Made by a program: the position numbers and the translations under genes. Below, piece by piece: positions 41,326 to 49,054 of a stretch of DNA of 64,000 nt. Each line of letters begins with the position of its first letter. Within the stretch, counting starts at the first letter, position 1. Origin of the DNA: Catellatospora vulcania (GTDB lineage: Bacteria > Actinomycetota > Actinomycetes > Mycobacteriales > Micromonosporaceae); NCBI RefSeq assembly GCF_009720385.1, contig NZ_ML769302.1, forward strand, positions 434,001-498,000. Reading direction: 5' to 3'. Below the pieces are notes generated by a model that saw only the letters and a program-made list of their open reading frames with translations, was not told the DNA's origin and did not search any database.

Positions 41326-42512
41326 GGGACCTCCACCAGTTCGACGGTGTCCCCGGCGCGACCCGTGGCGCCGGGCGGGATGACGGCGAATCCCTGCGCG
41401 CCGGCCAGGCCGCGCAGCATCGCCGAGCCCACGTGGGACACCGGCCGGGCGAGCCCGTCGACCGGGTCGATCCGTACCAGCGCCAGGTGGGTGTAGTCGC
41501 CGCGGCCCGGCACCGGCTCGCCGAGGGTGACCCGCGGCAGCCCCGGCTCGGGCCGGCCGGCCAGCCCCGCCAGCAGCGGGACGACCAGCGACACCAGCGC
41601 GACCACGGCCGACTGCGGGTTGCCGGGCAGCCCGGCGACGAAACGGGTCCGCCCGCCGTGCGGCACCGCCGCGATCAGCATCGGGAAACCGGGCCGCACC
41701 GCCACCGTGTTGACGACGTACGCCGCACCCAGCTCGGCCAGCGCCGGATGCAGGTGGTCCACCGGGCCGTGCATGGTGCCCCCGGTGGTGCAGACCAGGT
41801 CGACGCCGCTCTCCAACGCCGCCCGCAGCGCCTCGACATGCGCGTCGAGGGTGTCCTTGATCGGCGCGGCGGTGGGCTTGCAGACCACGCCCAGCCTGCG
41901 CAGATAGGCCGGAACGGACGGGCCCAGCGCGTCGCGGATGCGGCCGTCGGCGGGCGGTCCGGAGGTGAGCAGCTCGTCACCGAAGACCAGCATGGCGGCC
42001 CGGGGCGCCGGGCGCACGGGCAGTGTGTCGTGGCCGCAGGAGGCGGCCAGGCCGATCACGGCCGGGGTGACCGGCGTGCCTGCGGGCAGCAGCGGCTCAC
42101 CGGCGCGGGCCTCCTCGCCCGGCATCCGCCATTCCCGCTCGCTCTTCGGCGTCCCGTCGACCAGGTCGCCGCTGCGGGTGGAGTGCTCGACACGCAGGAT
42201 GGCCTCGGTGCCCTCGGGCACCATCGCCCCGGTGGCGATCTCGACGGCGACACCGTCGCCGGACAGCGGCGCGGGCACGTTGCCGGCCAGCACCCGGCCG
42301 GTGATCCGCCACGGGCCGCGGCCGCGCAGCGCCCAGCCGTCGACGCTCGATGTGGGGAAGGCCGGCAGGTCGCTGCGCGGCGCCAGGGCGGTGGCCAGGG
42401 TCAGCCCGTCGGCCTCGGCCAGCGGCACGGTGACCGGGGCGAGCTGCGCCCGCCAGGCTGCGGCGTGCACGCTGCGGCGGGCCGACGCCCAGTCCTCGGG
42501 GGGAGCGCTCAT
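41322..42512 (-). CDS. moeA: Molybdopterin molybdenumtransferase MoeA
   Basis: 396 residues. It inserts molybdate into adenylated molybdopterin. Conserved stretches are present: FPTSSVDGWALR, IATGAMVPEGTEAILRVE, TTGGTMHGPVDH and GLPGNPQSAVVALVSLVVP. The start is set by the RBS module ending 4-5 nt upstream. It is in an operon with moaE downstream; moaCB lies 80 nt upstream, separated by repeats. Confidence 0.94.
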   Translation of the reverse strand: MSAPPEDWASARRSVHAAAWRAQLAPVTVPLAEADGLTLATALAPRSDLPAFPTSSVDGWALRGRGPWRITGRVLAGNVPAPLSGDGVAVEIATGAMVPEGTEAILRVEHSTRSGDLVDGTPKSEREWRMPGEEARAGEPLLPAGTPVTPAVIGLAASCGHDTLPVRPAPRAAMLVFGDELLTSGPPADGRIRDALGPSVPAYLRRLGVVCKPTAAPIKDTLDAHVEALRAALESGVDLVCTTGGTMHGPVDHLHPALAELGAAYVVNTVAVRPGFPMLIAAVPHGGRTRFVAGLPGNPQSAVVALVSLVVPLLAGLAGRPEPGLPRVTLGEPVPGRGDYTHLALVRIDPVDGLARPVSHVGSAMLRGLAGAQGFAVIPPGATGRAGDTVELVEVP

Positions 42513-42517
42513 GCTTC

Positions 42518-42539
42518 CTCCTCGCTTCGCTCGTCGTCA
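42518..42539 (-). repeat. Start-proximal RBS module, copy 3
   Basis: On the minus strand it ends GACGAGCGAAGCGAGGAG, 5 nt before the moeA ATG. A related sequence, with the same GAGCGCAGCGAG core, lies at 42558-42584. Confidence 0.7.
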
Positions 42540-42557
42540 GCACAGCCCGAGAAGCAC

Positions 42558-42584
42558 ATGATTCGCTCGCTGCGCTCGCTCATG
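42558..42584 (-). repeat. Related GAGCGCAGCGAG repeat
   Basis: On the minus strand: CATGAGCGAGCGCAGCGAGC and a short tail. It carries the same core as the RBS modules but is not next to a start codon. Confidence 0.5.
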
Positions 42585-42592
42585 TTTCGACC

Positions 42593-43624
42593 CTAGACCT
42601 GGGTGCCGGTGGCGGTTGCGGCCGGATGGTCCGCGCCGCGCAGCTGTTCCACGGCGTGCGGGAGCACCTTCGCCAGCACGGCGAGCCCGTCCCGGACCCC
42701 GCCGGTCGAGCCGGGAAGGTTGACCACGAGGGTCCGCCCGGCCACGCCGGTGACGCCGCGGGAGAGGGCCGCCAGCGGGGTCGCGCCGCTGCCGCGTACC
42801 GCGTCGGCGATGCCGGGGACCTCGTAGTCGACGAGTTCGCGGGTGATGTCCGGGGTCCGGTCGGTCGGGCTGATGCCGGTGCCGCCGGTGGTGACGATCG
42901 CGTCGGGCCGCCGGGCCAGGGCCGCCCGCAACGCCTCGCGTACGGGCTCCCCGTCGGGCACCACGACGACCTCGTCCACCTCGCAGCCGAACTCCCGCAG
43001 CCCTGCGGCGAGCAGCGGGCCGCCGCGGTCGGCGTACACGCCGGTCGCCGCCCGGGTCGACGCGACGATGACGCTGACCTTCGGCGCTCCGATGTTTGGC
43101 GCGGCGGGCTGCCGGGAACCCGCCGGCATGGCTCCGCGCTCCCAGAGGCCGGTCTTGCCGCCCTCCTTGCGCAGCACCCGCACGCCGTCGATCGACGCCG
43201 CGGGATCCACCGCCTTGATCATGTCGATGAGCGCGAGCCCGGCTGCCGCGACGCTGGTCAGCGCCTCCATCTCGACACCGGTACGGTCAGCGGTGCGGAC
43301 GGTCGCCTGGATGTCCACCCCGTCGTCAGTGACGGTGAGGTCCACGGTGACGCCGTGGATGGCAATGGGATGGCAGAGCGGAATGAGATCGGGAGTGCGC
43401 TTGGCGGCCATGATGCCGGCGAGCCGGGCCACGCCGAGCGCGTCGCCCTTCGGCACGCCGCGCCCGCGCAGCAGATCCAGCACGTCACGCGTGGTGACGA
43501 CGCGCCCTGCCGCGACGGCGACACGCAGCGTGATCTCTTTGCCCGCGACGTCGACCATCCGGGCCTCCCCGCGGGAGTCCACATGAGTCAGTTGAGGTGA
43601 GGAGGGAGCTGTTCCTTCTGTCAC
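42593..43624 (-). CDS. Bifunctional MoaC-MoaB/MogA protein
   Basis: 343 residues. The N-terminal ~165 residues are MoaC, cyclic pyranopterin monophosphate synthase: KRTPDLIPLCHPIAIHGV (about 75-92) and MIKAVDPAASIDG. The C-terminal ~170 residues are MoaB/MogA, molybdopterin adenylyltransferase: TTGGTGISPTDRTPDITREL. The fusion joins an early and a late step of the pathway. GTG 43624 is the start. It is upstream of moeA-moaE in the same direction. Confidence 0.92.
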   Translation of the reverse strand: MTEGTAPSSPQLTHVDSRGEARMVDVAGKEITLRVAVAAGRVVTTRDVLDLLRGRGVPKGDALGVARLAGIMAAKRTPDLIPLCHPIAIHGVTVDLTVTDDGVDIQATVRTADRTGVEMEALTSVAAAGLALIDMIKAVDPAASIDGVRVLRKEGGKTGLWERGAMPAGSRQPAAPNIGAPKVSVIVASTRAATGVYADRGGPLLAAGLREFGCEVDEVVVVPDGEPVREALRAALARRPDAIVTTGGTGISPTDRTPDITRELVDYEVPGIADAVRGSGATPLAALSRGVTGVAGRTLVVNLPGSTGGVRDGLAVLAKVLPHAVEQLRGADHPAATATGTQV

Positions 43625-43663
43625 GACATGAGCCTAGTTGCTGGGCGGGCGAATATGGGATGC

Positions 43664-43676
43664 GAACACAGTGCGT
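43664..43676. promoter_or_regulatory. Weak BldD-like sequence upstream of the GGDEF-EAL gene
   Basis: GAACACAGTGCGT shares the core ACNCAGNG with the BldD box but misses outer positions. The surrounding 43650-43760 is AT-rich for this genome and likely holds the promoters of both divergent genes; a TAGGCT lies at 43846-43851. Confidence 0.25.
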
Positions 43677-43895
43677 AGGCGACTCACCACTATTCGTGAT
43701 AAATCGCCATTGTTATTTGAAATGTGAACCCACCACTAGAAATCGACCGTGCAGAAACTACGCTCTGCATCAGACATTGGCAAGCAACAAGGTCGAGCGG
43801 AGAGGAGCCGGAGATGCGCACCTTCGAGTGGCACTGACAATCCCTTAGGCTGTCCACACTCACGACCATCTGTCTCTGACGGAAGAGGTCCGACG

Positions 43896-46430
43896 TTGGC
43901 CAGCCAGACCCCTGCTCCGCAGCAGACCGATCGGCAGCTCAAGCTGCTTGTTCGCATCGTCGCGCTCATCGCCGGTGCCGTGGTGCTCGTCGCCGTCGGC
44001 ACCGCGACGAGCAGCGGGGTCGACTCCCGTACGGCCCTGCAGGCCGTCGCGCTGACCGCTTTGATCACCTTCGCCGCACTGATCTCCGTGCGGGTGCGGG
44101 TGGGATCCAACAACCTGGACGTCACCTGGGCCGACTCGGCACTGCTGATCGCAGCGGTGCTGCTGCCGCCGCAGTGGGCGGTGCTGTGCGCCGCCGTCGG
44201 CCTCACCATCGAGAAGTCCACCCGGAAGCTGCCGCCGATCAAGTTCGTGTTCGGCGTCGCCAAGGGCATCGTCACGTGCGCCGTCGCGGCCGGGACCCTG
44301 GCCCTGGCCGGCGGTGCCGTCCAGCCGCCGCTGGAGCACCTGGGGCCGCTCGCTCTGGCCTACCTCGCCGCACTGATCGCCGACGAGATGGCGATCATCC
44401 CGGTGATCGCGCTCGCGACCGGCACGAGCATGCGGGACCGCTTCCTCGCCGACCTGGACCTGCGCCTCGGCTCCGCGTTCGTACGCTTCGCCGTGGCCGT
44501 GCTCGCCCTCGCCGTGCTCGCGGCTGAGGCGCAGCTGCTCATCGCCATTCCGGCGATCGTGTTCAGCCTTCACCTGACCTACCGCGGCCGCCTGCGCGCC
44601 AGGGCCGAGCGGCTGGCCTGGCAGCAGCTGGCCGAGGCGACCGACGCCATGAACGTCGTGCAGATGGAGACCGTGCTGCACACCGCCGTCCACAACGGCG
44701 CGCGGCTGTTCTCCGCCGACCGGGTCGAGATCGAGGTGTGCCTCGACGGCGTGCAGCAGTCGGTCCGCGGCACCCAGAGCGCCATCACCTACCACGGCAA
44801 ACCCGATCAGAGCCCGGTGGACGAGGCGACCACCGCTGTCGTCCCGCTGGTCGGCGACAACGACGGCGAGCGCGTCGGCGAGCTGCGCCTGTGCTTCCAG
44901 GTCCCGGTCGCGCTGTCCGAGCGGGAGCAGTTCACACTGCGGGCGTTCGCGGGCGCACTGTGCACCGCGATCCGCAACGCCGCCTCGTACGCACAGCTGG
45001 AGCACCTCGCCGGGCAGCACCAGCACGACGCCACCCACGACCTGCTCACCGGCCTGCCCAACCGGCGGCGGTTGCAGCTGGAGACCGAGGACGCCCTCGA
45101 CCGCCGGCGCGGCGGGCGCGGCGTGACCGCGCTGCTGGTGCTCGACCTCAACCACTTCAAGGACGTCAACGACGCGCTCGGCCACGGCGCCGGCGACCAG
45201 GTGCTGATCGCCGTGGCGCAGCGGCTGTCCGCGGCGGCCGGGCCCGAGGCGCTGGTCACCCGGCTCGGCGGCGACGAGTTCGCGGTGCTGCTGCGCAACC
45301 TGCCCGCCCCGGCCCTCGCCCTCTACCAGGCCGAGCACCTGCTCTCCACACTGCACGAGCCGGTCGACGTCGACGGCATGCCGCTGGTCGTGTCGGCCAG
45401 CGCCGGCGTGGCCACCGGGCCGAGCGAAGGCGGTTTCGTGGAGCTGCTGCGCCGCGCCGACATCGCGATGTACCAGGCCAAGCGCACCGGGCGCTCGGTC
45501 GCCGCGTACGCCCCCGACAACGACACCGCCGACCGGGCCCGGCTCGTCGTCGGCGGCATGCTCCCGCGCGCGGTGGCGGAGAAGGAGTTCATCCTCCAGT
45601 TCCAGCCCATCGTCGACCTGGCCAGCGGCGAGCCGATCAGCGCAGAGGCGCTGGCCCGCTGGCAGCACCCGGACAAGGGGATGGTCGACCCGCGCAGCTT
45701 CCTCGGCTCCATCGAGCGGTCCGGCCTGCTCACCGCGTTCACCGACGCGGTGCTCGACCAGGCGCTGGCCGGGGCGGCGCGCTGGCGCGCGCTGGGCTGC
45801 CGGTGGCCGGTCGCGGTGAACATCTCGCCGCGCAGCCTGCTCGACCGCCGGCTGCCCGCGCTGGTCACCCGCCGCCTGGACGACCACGGCCTGCCCGGGG
45901 ACGCGCTGGTGCTGGAGCTGACCGAGTCGCACAACGTCAGCCAGCTGGACATCGTGGACAAGGTGCTGGCCGAGCTGGCCGAGCTGGGCTGCATGATCGC
46001 GCTGGACGACTTCGGCACCGGATACTCCTCGCTGTCGGTGCTGTCGCGGGTGCCCGCGAAGGAACTGAAAATCGACCGCTCGTTCGTGATGCAGATGGAG
46101 AACACGCCCAGCGCCGCGGCCGTGGTCCGCTCCCACCTGGAGCTGGGCCGCCACCTGGACCTGCTGGTCGTCGCCGAGGGCGTGGAACGCGACAGCCAGC
46201 GGCACATGCTGTGGGACCTGGGCTGCACGGCCGGCCAGGGCCACCTGTTCGCCAAGCCGATGCCGATCGACGAGGTGCTCGCCCTGGTCAGCGCCGACGA
46301 CGGCCCCGTCCGGCTCGCCGAGCCGCTGCACAACCCGGCCGCAGTCGTGCGGATGCCGGCCAAGCGCACCCCCGGCCGGGCCTCCCGGCCCTCCGGCACC
46401 ACCGGCACGGCCGGCGGCGAGCGGGTGTAA
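43896..46430 (+). CDS. Membrane GGDEF-EAL c-di-GMP enzyme
   Basis: 844 residues. 6-8 N-terminal membrane helices (about 15-220) resemble a MASE-like sensor, followed by a GAF-like segment (about 240-370). The GGDEF domain is intact (RLGGDEFAVLL, GGDEF at 458-462) but lacks an RxxD inhibitory site at the expected position. The EAL domain is intact (EAL at 584-586; DDFGTGYSSLSVL, KIDRSFV, VAEGVE). It could make and break c-di-GMP. TTG 43896 has GAAGAGG 7 nt upstream. The final ~40 residues are Pro/Arg-rich. Confidence 0.88.
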   Translation: MASQTPAPQQTDRQLKLLVRIVALIAGAVVLVAVGTATSSGVDSRTALQAVALTALITFAALISVRVRVGSNNLDVTWADSALLIAAVLLPPQWAVLCAAVGLTIEKSTRKLPPIKFVFGVAKGIVTCAVAAGTLALAGGAVQPPLEHLGPLALAYLAALIADEMAIIPVIALATGTSMRDRFLADLDLRLGSAFVRFAVAVLALAVLAAEAQLLIAIPAIVFSLHLTYRGRLRARAERLAWQQLAEATDAMNVVQMETVLHTAVHNGARLFSADRVEIEVCLDGVQQSVRGTQSAITYHGKPDQSPVDEATTAVVPLVGDNDGERVGELRLCFQVPVALSEREQFTLRAFAGALCTAIRNAASYAQLEHLAGQHQHDATHDLLTGLPNRRRLQLETEDALDRRRGGRGVTALLVLDLNHFKDVNDALGHGAGDQVLIAVAQRLSAAAGPEALVTRLGGDEFAVLLRNLPAPALALYQAEHLLSTLHEPVDVDGMPLVVSASAGVATGPSEGGFVELLRRADIAMYQAKRTGRSVAAYAPDNDTADRARLVVGGMLPRAVAEKEFILQFQPIVDLASGEPISAEALARWQHPDKGMVDPRSFLGSIERSGLLTAFTDAVLDQALAGAARWRALGCRWPVAVNISPRSLLDRRLPALVTRRLDDHGLPGDALVLELTESHNVSQLDIVDKVLAELAELGCMIALDDFGTGYSSLSVLSRVPAKELKIDRSFVMQMENTPSAAAVVRSHLELGRHLDLLVVAEGVERDSQRHMLWDLGCTAGQGHLFAKPMPIDEVLALVSADDGPVRLAEPLHNPAAVVRMPAKRTPGRASRPSGTTGTAGGERV

Positions 46431-46503
46431 GACTCCTCCGCATGAGCGAGCGGATCACCGGCACGGCGGCGTCGAACAGCGCCGCGCTCCACGAGGCGAC
46501 GGC

Positions 46504-47904
46504 GTGAGCCGCGCCCCGGGCCGGATCTGGCGGTCGGTCGACCACGCCGCCGGCGGTCTCGCCGCCGACCTGGGCCTCTACGCCCTGTCCGCGCTGTTCG
46601 CCTGGTCCACCGCGACCTCGTCCACGCTCACCTCGCACCGAGCCTGGGGCGCGGTCGCCGTCTGGGGTTACGCCGCCGCGACCCTCGCCGTCCTCGTCCA
46701 GCTCGCGCTGCGCCGCCGCCGCGCCGCCACGCCCGCGCACGATCACTCGACTTGCCAGGCAGGTGGGGGAAAGCGCGCCCAAGATACGCACGAGTGCCAG
46801 GCAGGTCCGACGATCTTGCCGGGGGCGCGGGGGACCGGGGCGGTCGCGCGGGCATGGGTCACCGCAGGGGCATGGGCGGCGGTGGCGTTGGTGCCGCTGG
46901 TGGCGCAGGCCGTGGCGCGGGCGGGCGGGGCGAGCGGGCGGGCGCAGGAGGAGGTGCTCGTCGTCGAGGCGTCGGCCCGCCGGCTGCTCGACAGCGGTAC
47001 GCCCTACCTCGGGCGCGACGGCATCGCCGCGCTGGCCGACCCGCTGCTCGGCTACACGCCGTACCAGCCGGGCATGTCGCTGTTCGGCCTGCCCCGCGCG
47101 GTCTTCGGAGGCACCTGGTGGACCGATGCCCGGATCTGGTTCGCACTGGTCACCGCGCTCGCCGTCGCCTCGGCCGTGCGGCTGCTGCGCGACGGCACCG
47201 CGAGCCGCGACGCGCTGCTCGTACGCGCGGTGCAGGCCGCGACGGTGCTCCCGCTGTGCGCGCTGACCCTGGCCACCGGCGGGGACGACCTGCCGGTGCT
47301 GGCGCTGTGCCTGCTGGCGTTCGCGCTCGCCGCCCGCGACCGGTTCGGCTGGGCCGGAGCGGCCGTCGGAGCCGCAGCGGCGATGAAGCTGCTGGCGTGG
47401 CCGATCGTCCTGGTGCTCGGCGCGTACGCCCTGGTGCGCGGGCGAGGTGGCCGCTATGCCGCGGGCGCCGTCGGGCTGCCGGTGCTGACCCTGGTCCCCG
47501 CGCTGCTGGTGGACCCGGGGGCGTTCCTGGAGAACGTGGTCCTCTTCCCGACCGGGCACGGACTGGTCACCAGCCCGGCCGCGTCACCGCTGCTCGGCTA
47601 CCTGATCGCGCAGCACGTGCCCGGCGGGCGGCTGGTCGCGCTGGCACTGCTGGTGCTCGCCGGCCTGGCCGTCGGCCTGTGGCTGCTGCGCCGCCCACCC
47701 CGCGACGCCGGCGCGGCGGCCCTGGTAACCGCCACCGGCCTGCTCCTCGCCATCCTGCTGATGCCCGCCACCCGCTTCGGCTACCTCCTCTACCCCGCAG
47801 CCCTGGCCCTCTGGTCCCTCCCCCTTCGCGTTGATCATGAACTTATGGCACGGGTCGACGGCGTGTCACCGCCACAACTTCATGATCAGCGGAGCGAGGG
47901 CTGA
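46504..47904 (+). CDS. GT-C-like (DUF2029/GT87-like) membrane protein interrupted by a repeat
   Basis: 466 residues with ~10 membrane helices. The segment AVRLLRDGTASRDALLV and loops such as PYQPGMSLFGLPRA suggest a GT87/DUF2029-like transferase, but no catalytic acidic residue can be assigned with confidence. Residues 80-104 are encoded exactly by a 75-bp palindromic element, in a loop between helices 2 and 3. The last ~25 residues come from another palindrome (47831-47888). GTG 46504 lacks a strong RBS. Confidence 0.7.
   Translation: MSRAPGRIWRSVDHAAGGLAADLGLYALSALFAWSTATSSTLTSHRAWGAVAVWGYAAATLAVLVQLALRRRRAATPAHDHSTCQAGGGKRAQDTHECQAGPTILPGARGTGAVARAWVTAGAWAAVALVPLVAQAVARAGGASGRAQEEVLVVEASARRLLDSGTPYLGRDGIAALADPLLGYTPYQPGMSLFGLPRAVFGGTWWTDARIWFALVTALAVASAVRLLRDGTASRDALLVRAVQAATVLPLCALTLATGGDDLPVLALCLLAFALAARDRFGWAGAAVGAAAAMKLLAWPIVLVLGAYALVRGRGGRYAAGAVGLPVLTLVPALLVDPGAFLENVVLFPTGHGLVTSPAASPLLGYLIAQHVPGGRLVALALLVLAGLAVGLWLLRRPPRDAGAAALVTATGLLLAILLMPATRFGYLLYPAALALWSLPLRVDHELMARVDGVSPPQLHDQRSEG
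46741..46815. repeat. 75-bp palindromic element, copy 2 (inside a membrane-protein gene)
   Basis: Borders GATC...GATC; arms pair at about 15 of 21 positions (CGACTTGCCAGGCA on the left). The interior shares CCAAGATACGC with copy 3. It replaces exactly 25 codons of the host. Confidence 0.85.
47831..47888. terminator. TTGATCATGAA palindrome at the gene end
   Basis: TGATCATGAACTTATGGC and its near complement (arms 47832-47849 and 47871-47888, 16 of 18 pairs). It covers the 3' coding end of the upstream gene and separates it from crcB on the other strand. The sequence is typical of dispersed Micromonosporaceae palindromes. Confidence 0.65.
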
Positions 47905-47910
47905 CCGGGT

Positions 47911-48276
47911 TCAGACCGTCAGGGCGTAGCCGGCCGCGGCAGCGGCCAGCCCGGCCGTCACGCTGACGGCGACGTTGGCGAACGCCTGGCCGAAGGCGCC
48001 CGACTCGACGAGCTTGACCGTCTCGTACCCGAAGGTCGAGTAGGTCGTCAGCGCCCCGCAGAACCCGGTGCCCAGCAGCACCGTCACGTCACCGGACACC
48101 GCTCCGGCCAGCGCGCCGCCGGTCAGCAGGCCGAGCACCAGCGACCCGGCCACGTTCACGGTGAGCGTGCCCCACGGGAAGAGCGCGTCGTGCCGGGCCT
48201 GCACCGCCCGGTCGACCAGGTAGCGAAGCGGTGCGCCCACGGCCGCGCCGAGCGCCACCAGCAGCACGGTCATCAT
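47911..48276 (-). CDS. crcB: Fluoride efflux transporter CrcB (first subunit)
   Basis: 121 residues, four membrane helices. It has the Fluc signatures GAPLRYLVDR, TLTVNVAGSLVLGLL and GFCGALTTYSTFGYE. Fluc channels are antiparallel dimers; actinobacteria often encode two subunits, as here. The RBS module at 48279-48300 ends just before the ATG. The DUF190 and second crcB genes lie upstream in the same direction. Confidence 0.92.
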   Translation of the reverse strand: MMTVLLVALGAAVGAPLRYLVDRAVQARHDALFPWGTLTVNVAGSLVLGLLTGGALAGAVSGDVTVLLGTGFCGALTTYSTFGYETVKLVESGAFGQAFANVAVSVTAGLAAAAAGYALTV

Positions 48277-48278
48277 TC

Positions 48279-48300
48279 CTGCTCGCTTCGCGAGTCGTCA
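48279..48300 (-). repeat. Start-proximal RBS module, copy 4
   Basis: On the minus strand TGACGACTCGCGAAGCGAGC and AG, directly before the crcB ATG codons at 48276 and 48273. It is the most diverged copy. Confidence 0.55.
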
Positions 48301-48340
48301 CGATGCGCCCGAGCCTGCCGGATTCGCTCGCGAGACCCGC

Positions 48341-48649
48341 TCACCGCACCACCTCGACCGGGTCCAGCATGACCAGGCCTTCCAGGCCCAGTTCGGCCAG
48401 CTGCGGCAGGAAACCGCGCACTCGTTCCTCCGCGTCCACGATGACGACCATCATGGGCAGTTCCTCGGCCAGCGACAGCAACCGGTCGGTATGGATGCGC
48501 GAGTGGCTGCCGAAGCCCTCGACGCCGCGCAGCACCGACGCGCCGGCCAGCCCTGCCGCGTGCGCCCGGTGCACGATCTCGGTGTACATCGGGCGGTGCC
48601 GCCACCGGTCACCCTCACCGACCAGGATCGTCAGGCGCAGACCGCTCAC
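48341..48649 (-). CDS. DUF190 protein
   Basis: 102 residues. It has the DUF190 pattern [26 protein letters not shown] and a PII-like ferredoxin fold; related proteins act as small signal-binding partners of transporters. It is encoded between two crcB genes, so it probably modulates fluoride export. GTG 48649 overlaps the upstream crcB stop as GTGA. Confidence 0.85.
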   Translation of the reverse strand: MSGLRLTILVGEGDRWRHRPMYTEIVHRAHAAGLAGASVLRGVEGFGSHSRIHTDRLLSLAEELPMMVVIVDAEERVRGFLPQLAELGLEGLVMLDPVEVVR

Positions 48650-49038
48650 CGTCGTACCAGCCACCTGGTCACCACCATCCCGCCGTACACCGCCGGCAGC
48701 GCGGCCAGCAGCGTGCCCACCAGGTACGCCGCTGCGACCGCGACCGCTCCGGCGTCCGCCAACCGCACGATGTCGACGGTATAGGCGGAGAAGGTGGTGT
48801 ACCCGCCCAGCACGCCGGTGCCGAGGAACGGGCGCAGCAGCCGCCGCCCCGGCCACACGTGCGCGATCAGCGCCATCAGCACCCCGATCAGCAGGCAGCC
48901 CGTGACGTTGACCAGAAAGATCCCCCACGGGAACCCGGTGGGGGAGGCCGGCAGCGCCCGGCTCATCGCATAGCGGGCCAGCGCGCCGAGCGCACCGCCC
49001 GCGGAGATCACCGCGAGCACGTCCCACTGCCTGCGCAC
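48646..49038 (-). CDS. crcB: Fluoride efflux transporter CrcB (second subunit)
   Basis: 130 residues, four membrane helices: [25 protein letters not shown] and [12 protein letters not shown]. It would pair with the first CrcB as the second half of a Fluc dimer. There is no fluoride riboswitch space: only 16 nt separate it from the end of dnaB, so it may be transcribed from within or through dnaB. Confidence 0.92.
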   Translation of the reverse strand: MRRQWDVLAVISAGGALGALARYAMSRALPASPTGFPWGIFLVNVTGCLLIGVLMALIAHVWPGRRLLRPFLGTGVLGGYTTFSAYTVDIVRLADAGAVAVAAAYLVGTLLAALPAVYGGMVVTRWLVRR

Positions 49039-49054
49039 GACGTCGCGCCTAAGG

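Noticed and set aside
43860-46331. 823-codon minus-strand open frame opposite the GGDEF-EAL gene
   Set aside because: It is a shadow frame; GGDEF and EAL motifs are on the plus strand.
49039-49054. Fluoride riboswitch ahead of crcB
   Set aside because: Only 16 nt are available.
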